In this document: positions 58,126 to 64,000 of the stretch, in pieces | Position numbering within the stretch: position 1 is the stretch's first letter | How the letters are laid out: the number at the start of each line of letters is the position of its first letter | NCBI RefSeq assembly: GCF_032854445.1 | Contig: NC_088298.1 | Location: 11,769,504-11,833,503, forward strand | Length of the DNA: 64,000 nt | Direction of reading: 5' to 3' | DNA from: Liolophura sinensis | Taxonomy: Eukaryota > Mollusca > Polyplacophora > Chitonida > Chitonidae | Notes under the pieces: model-generated | What the model saw: only the letters and a program-made list of their open reading frames with translations | The model's database searches: none | Told to the model about the DNA's origin: nothing | Translations under genes and position numbers: made by a program

Positions 58126-60159
58126 AGGTAATCTGATCAGCGGTTCAGCGGTTTAAAATAATTATTTTTAAATTTCCATTCTTCTCCAACACTAGTCGAC
58201 AGTTGTCGGGATCATGTAATCTTCCAGACTTCGACTTCACAATGGGTACAAGTTGAAGACCCACATGTTTTCTATCAATATGGTGTGCAAATATGCATCA
58301 CATTTCTGATTAGGTTTGTTTACGGCAGCCGTTTGGATTGCCGAGATAATCCAAATTCATTTATTATCTACAGTACGGACTATCTGGTCATGTTTGTTGA
58401 CATTGTTATCTTTACTTGTAAACAGTGTTCACATAAGTTACTGGCCCATGAGAGTTGTCTTCTCTAAGTGAGAGTTGCCCAGGACATATTTGTCAGTGAG
58501 AGTTATCTCCCTTGAAGCTGTGGGATTTGGGTGGCAGTTTATTGAACTGTTTATGGCTCATCTCCCATATCAGTTATCTTAGTGAAAATATAAGCTCTTA
58601 ATGTCATTGGTCAAAGCGAGTATCGTCACTGGTGGATAAATATTTGACAAAGATGGGTGTTTTGTGTGCTGCTCCTAGCAGTCTTTATACATATTGAGAA
58701 ACAACGGCCATGCTAAGATGTCACGTGGCCTTTAACACGTATGGCTTCCGCAGTTGTCGTACATTATTCATTTGTTGAACTTTTTGTTCTCTTATTTGTT
58801 TTAAAAATACTTACTGATGAGGTTTAAGACAAATGGCCATGAGGCTGACCATTGTGATGCGCAGGGATTTCCCTGGGATTCCCTCACATTTACGAATGGC
58901 ATGAGTTTGGAGCTTGAGAAATATCAGCCACTTAAAACGGATTTGATGCCTATCATGATCTGCCAAGAACATATCTAAAGAGCGTTTTGATCGGTGTATG
59001 AAAATCGTGTAAAATCAACCTTAAAAGAACTGTTAGTGTACAACTTCCATTGTTGCGCGCATGCGCACAAAGCACATGCATTTGGGAACCGACAAATAGA
59101 ACAAATGAAATACTACAATATATGGTGCCCTAGGATAGTATAATAACCCTAAAAGATGTCTCATTCGACATCTTAAAAGTTACAAAAACCCGCAAACCCG
59201 CCTCTCGTACATCCGTGATACTTCACCGAATTTTTCAAACCTATATTTCTGGGCGGCTCCAGAAATGTTGGTTCATACATAGCGACCCATCCCTGGCGGC
59301 ATACTCGCCTGGGACAAGCGTTAATCAGTCCTAGACGTACTGGACACTGGTCACACCATATAAAATGTTTTAAGAACTGGAACTTATTACCTTTTGTGTG
59401 AACATACATCTGTGAATTGAGCTTTCGATGTCATATTGTACCTTAGAATGAAAATAAACTGAACATCTAAGTGCAACTTATTTAAAATGTTGGTCTATTT
59501 ATGTTTTATTTTTATAACACCACTTACCAACTAATTATTTTCAAAAAAAATTGGTTTGTAATACTGAAGGCACTCAAATCACTTGCTGATACAAACAAGT
59601 GAGAGCTCCGTCAAAACTTACATCAAATGTAAAACGGCGTCCAGATGTGACACGCCAATAACATTACATACTGAGTATGGTAAAGTATTGTTAGGTGTGG
59701 TATGGAAGAACAAATCAAATGCAACAAAATCAAAACAGTGTGGAACATAATTATCAGTTTTCCTACCTTTTACACGGTACATCCTATACATTTTTAACAT
59801 GTATTCTTAAACTCTGTGAGTTCTGCCAAACATTACAGCATACAATAAGACACTCAAGCTTAAAATTCTGAAATAAACCTCAATTTTACCAAAGACAAAA
59901 CTCAGCATATGTGGAAGGGTCTTGAACACTTGACTTGAATAATCTGCTGTTAACTAATAATAACATAACAGACTCATGGAAACCATTACAGTTGGATTTA
60001 ATGCTGCCTGTCGCTAAAATCAGACATATTATATCTACCCACTTACAGCATGGTGGCTGCCACTTCAATGTTTTAAATCAAAACTGTAAATAACTCAAGT
60101 GAACCTAATTTCTATTACGAATAAATTTAAATTACCTAGTACACATAGATCACTTGCTT
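58126..60159. other. No gene identified; SINE empty site at ~58830
   Basis: Homologous to 23168-25524 without the SINE: a single CAAATGGCCATG is followed directly by AGGCTGACC. Confidence 0.6.
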
Positions 60160-60255
60160 GCTGGTAAGATGGAGAATGGCCTGGAAAGAGCTGGATTTGA
60201 ACTCACTACCCCAGGATTCCCTCTCTGTTCCTGGTAATCATAAGCCTTTTTCACA
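60160..60255 (-). mobile_element. tRNA-derived SINE fragment (copy B)
   Basis: B box GAGTTCAAATCC on the minus strand as at 25525-25620. Confidence 0.5.
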
Positions 60256-60662
60256 TACAGAGTTAAATCATCAGCATATGTTATTTTGAAAAAAAAATTT
60301 TGATGAATGCATGATTGAGGGTATTTTCCCAACACTAACAATAATTTTCAACCTCCATCAATTACAATGTTCCAACTCACAGTTCATGACTAGATGATCT
60401 TTATGACTTTTGCCTACTTTCCTTATTGTTCTGCCAGTCTTGGTCAATAAAAAAGTACAGAAATACAGATTGCTTTAACTGATATTTGATCACAGTCTGA
60501 GGTTTACTTTGTACAAATTCTTAAACAATGTTAATCAGTTATCTTCTTATATAAGATATTTAAGCACATTGTCATGTATACACATGAATAAGATATTTAT
60601 ATTTTTCATTTTACAGCAGGCTTCATTAAAACTTTGAAGAACATTCTCCACATTCTGTTTTC

Positions 60663-61313
60663 TTGCGCACTATATACCATAAGTTTACAGAAACATTCAG
60701 TGGAAAATCAAAGAATGAACTGGGAAAATATATAGCCAAAGCCTTTTTATGTGTGAAGCCATCCCAAATCACAAACAAAGAAAACTGGAAAAGTTACTGT
60801 AAAGTTTACCATGGTTCATCATCCATACAGAAAACCCCACATCTGTCTCACTGGAACGGCTTAGTGACTTAATTCCATCAAACTTTGTCTTGAAGAAATC
60901 TACTTACAGTGTCATTTGGGAAGTGATATAAATTTACTCAGGAACGGAAACAATATGTGAAATTAAACCAGATGGTAAAATGGACATAAAAGTAAGAAAC
61001 AGTCAGCGGTGCTTGTTCTGCTTGCAAAAAACTAAAAACTTTGAATTTAAAAAACCAAAACACTACTGTTAAGGAAACCATTGACTCTGCCCGTTGTAGG
61101 CCTACGCAAACACCATCAACAAGTCATCATGCTAGGCCAGATCATCTGAGGCAACTCTTGCAATCTACTGCGCCATTCCTAAGAGAGGAACAGATTCAAA
61201 TAATGATTGGTCAGATTATGCTATCATTCTTTTCACCCCGATGTCATCGCTGGGATGATACATCTACGATACAACTATGCATGGCAATGTGGACAAGAAG
61301 CCCAAGAGCTTGA
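60663..61313 (+). other. Unidentified coding-like stretch (copy B)
   Basis: Counterpart of 26025-26645. The first frame is cut by a 1 bp deletion near 60830; the second contains about 40 bp (around 61230-61275) not found in A. No domain recognised. Confidence 0.25.
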
Positions 61314-61464
61314 GAACAGCTACGTCATAATGGTATGATGGTTCTACAAGGAACGTCAACATTTTCTCAGTATAAAAATCAGTTATTCAGAACCCAGGAG
61401 TAAACCCAGATATGTTTAAATCGATGTACATGAATATCATACACAAAAATTCCCGACACTTTCT

Positions 61465-63200
61465 TCTATGGGAGAGTTGTCTTGTGAAAAAGAAAAAAAT
61501 GTTGCAAATTTCTCTAGTTTTCGAGGAGTAAGGGCTTTTGCAGGGCACGGAATTATAATATCAACAGCTAAAAGTATTGGTCGCCGAACAATGCGCTTTA
61601 AACCATTTCATTTCTCGTCAGAAATTACGTCGTATCAGCCCATTTCCAACCGCATTTGAACAATATTTATATTTTCGAATTTTTCCCTGGTCACTTTGGT
61701 GAAATGTAATGTGTACCAACTTTCGGCAATGAATAATTATAGCCCAGAACATGTCAAATCTTTGGGCCAAGCCCATTTGACTGACCCAGCAATTTGCTAA
61801 CTTCCAAGTCAATTAGAAACCTATTGCCTTTATTTACATGTACCACCACACCACGGCGTTTGTATATGGGGGACATAAGTTAGTTTATACCGTCCATTCT
61901 AAAAATTACAATGTAACACTGACCCACATAAATAAGATGACAAACGATTCGGAATAATGCCAGAATATGGCAGGTGTGGGAAAAAAAACAAATTTCTCTA
62001 GTTTTCAAAGAGTAATGACCGTTGCTGGGAAGGCCATTATGACGTCAACCTATTTTAATCGACTCTGCAGCTAAGACCGGTTATTTGTATATTAAATGTT
62101 CGGTTATGAGTAATGTGCCGATCGGTAGCCAAGAACATGTCAAGTCTTTATCTCAAGCCCATTTTACTGACCCAGCAATTGTCTTACTTCCAAGTCGAGG
62201 ACAAATCCAATGGCTGTATGTACAGACAATCTTGCCACAGCATTTGTGTATAAAAGAACAAAAGGCAGTTGATACCCTCCGTTCCAAAAAAACAATACGA
62301 TTTAACTTTCACCCACATTATTAAGGTGCCAAACGATGCGGAATAAAGTCAGTAAAAGGCAGGTATCGAAACAATTACAAATTTATCTGGTTTCCATGGA
62401 GTAAGGAGCGTTGATGTGTACGCCATTATGACATCAATCATGCTTTTACTGACGCTACAGCTACCAGTATTGGTCGTAGAGCATTGCGGTTTGCACCATT
62501 TAATTTCTCGTCACAATTAAAGACGTATCAGCCTCTTTCCAACAACATTTAAACAGTTTTACCATTTTCAAATATTTCTCTCCTCACTTTACGGACTGAC
62601 ATGACCAAAAATGTAACGTGTGCCTTTGCGACTGGTGATTTCTACATTAAACGTTCGGCTATAAGTAATGTGCCTACATCCAAGTCAAAGACAAACCCAA
62701 TGCCTTCATTTACATGTACTACCAATCCACAGCAATTGCATATGGGAGCCATAAGTTAGTTGATACCGTCCGTTTTACAAATTCCAATTTAATACTGATT
62801 CACATACATAAGGTAACAAACGATGCGAAAAAAGGCCAGCAATCGGCAGATGTTGAAAACATTACAAATTCCTCTGGTTTCCAATGAGAAAAGTGAACAG
62901 TGACTTACATGAAGGTCCTTCAATTCTTTCAGCTATTGTTCTGATCCCTGGCTGAACGTCGTCTTGTGAAAATTATTCTAGGCGTTTCTAAGGGAGGTAA
63001 CTCCACCAGACGTTAATCAGTAGCCAAAAACCAAGCTGCCGCTGGTCAAAAAGGCAATGAAAAATTACCTCATAATAAAGTCTAACAACTCTTGTTAACT
63101 CTGACCCAGGAATTTTCCTACATCCAAGTCAAAGACAAACCCAATGCCTTCATTTACATGTACTACCAATCCACAGCAATTGTATATGGGAGCCATAAGT
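61465..63200. repeat. Degenerate ~350-550 bp monomer array (copy B)
   Basis: Collinear with 26800-28560; nearly identical from about 62100 onward. Confidence 0.8.
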
Positions 63201-64000
63201 TAGCTCACAATAAAGTCTAACAACTCTTGTTAACTCTTTCATTATACTGCAAATTTGGAAGAGTTATTACATGACAAAAGGTAATCGGAACAATGTAGCC
63301 GGTCACAGGTGGATTCAGTCGAATCTCCAAGACTGACATAAATGTTATGACGTTCATGTTCAACAAAACCAAGCGAGTTAATTTTACCTTCGTTTTAAGC
63401 ATTCCTGTGAAGCTTCCAGTAAAACCTGACTCCTCAAAAGTTCTTCATCAGACAGTTTCTAATTCACATTTTGCGATAGTGGTTTGACTCTGATCCGGTA
63501 ATATCTCTAACATGACCTTAATTATCCTCATGCTGGACCGATACAGCGGCCTGGGTTGTCTCCCCTTTTATATGTTTGGACTTGCTAGCCGTAACCTTTA
63601 TCAACACTGGTCTCTCAGCTTACTCCTGTTAGTCCTGATATGTCACATCAGAGGTGAACGTCAGCACGACCTGTTCAATCACAATCAATATAGCAATATA
63701 TACATGCACTCATCAACTTCTGCAAATTCTATGCATAAAACCAATCTTCAAACATAGTTCTACAGAAAATAGGCCAGATTTTTGTATGTCCGAAATATAC
63801 TTAGTATAGACTTGAAAACAATGTTCCAGTACTTATGACGTCACGTACTACTAAAAGTCTTGTAACCATCCAGGTTAACTGAAAAACAGATGTGTACTTT
63901 ACATTCACTAAACTGGAACTCCGAAAGGACCGACTGCCTGGTTCCGAATGCAACGAGATTGAAATATGGTAAACCGATTACAAAGGTAAAAACAATGGCA
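63201..64000. other. No gene identified; right edge of window
   Basis: Matches 28540-29345. The window ends before the place where the MITE of unit A would lie. Confidence 0.5.

Larger units (their letters stand above)
33599..64000. repeat. Unit B of the head-to-tail duplication (right end outside window)
   Basis: This copy is collinear with 1 to about 29340. Its differences from unit A are a second terminal-exon module and solo Maverick TIR (about 42.2-46.9 kb), a 3202 bp internal LINE deletion at 57037/57038, and absence of the SINE present in A at 23893-24160. Two assembled haplotypes placed in tandem could give the same pattern, so a physical duplication is not proven from sequence alone. 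Confidence 0.9.

Overview
This is eukaryotic, AT-rich animal DNA made largely of duplicated and transposon-derived sequence. It has GT-AG introns, a type II membrane sulfotransferase gene, tRNA-derived SINEs whose 3' domain is of a type I associate with mollusc genomes, an APE-type non-LTR retrotransposon, and a decayed Maverick/Polinton (adintovirus-like) element. A lophotrochozoan, most probably a mollusc, is the best guess; the species cannot be named from sequence alone.

The dominant structure is a head-to-tail duplication. Unit A occupies 1-33598. Unit B starts at 33599 and is cut by the window end at 64000, which corresponds to about 29.34 kb of unit A. Each unit reads, left to right: a 5' flank; a three-exon WSCD-like sulfotransferase gene (A 2928-6710, B 36525-40307); a 10.2 kb Maverick (A 8106-18302, B 46296-56461); a 166 bp inverted repeat; a LINE (4.2 kb in A, cut to about 1 kb in B by an internal deletion); a 27 bp minisatellite; SINE sequence; and a degenerate 350-550 bp repeat array. 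Unit A then holds a 512 bp MITE and a diverged third copy (31887-33440) of a 1.5 kb segment of the 5' flank.

Unit B carries 4.6 kb more than unit A: a second copy of the sulfotransferase terminal exon (44499-44812), preceded by a solo fragment of a Maverick terminal inverted repeat (41733-42228) fused directly to intron-2 sequence. Because this fragment shares the insertion-site flank of the complete Mavericks, I infer that the array once had at least three full units and that a deletion of about 30 kb collapsed two of them.

The Maverick lies between 6 bp target duplications (ACTGAC/ATTGAC). It encodes, in order on the + strand, remnants of a chromodomain integrase, a small membrane protein, an FtsK/A32-type packaging ATPase, a small basic core-like protein, a conserved protein of unknown role, penton-like and major capsid proteins, and perhaps the start of a protease; a two-finger C2H2 gene lies on the - strand. 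All are broken. No PolB was recognised; the place where more genes would be expected is filled with repeats. The most striking non-coding signal is in its terminal repeats, which are packed with E2F-like, CCAAT, CRE and CACGTG motifs. All coordinates of decayed features were judged by eye. Tandem haplotypes joined in assembly remain a serious alternative to a true duplication.
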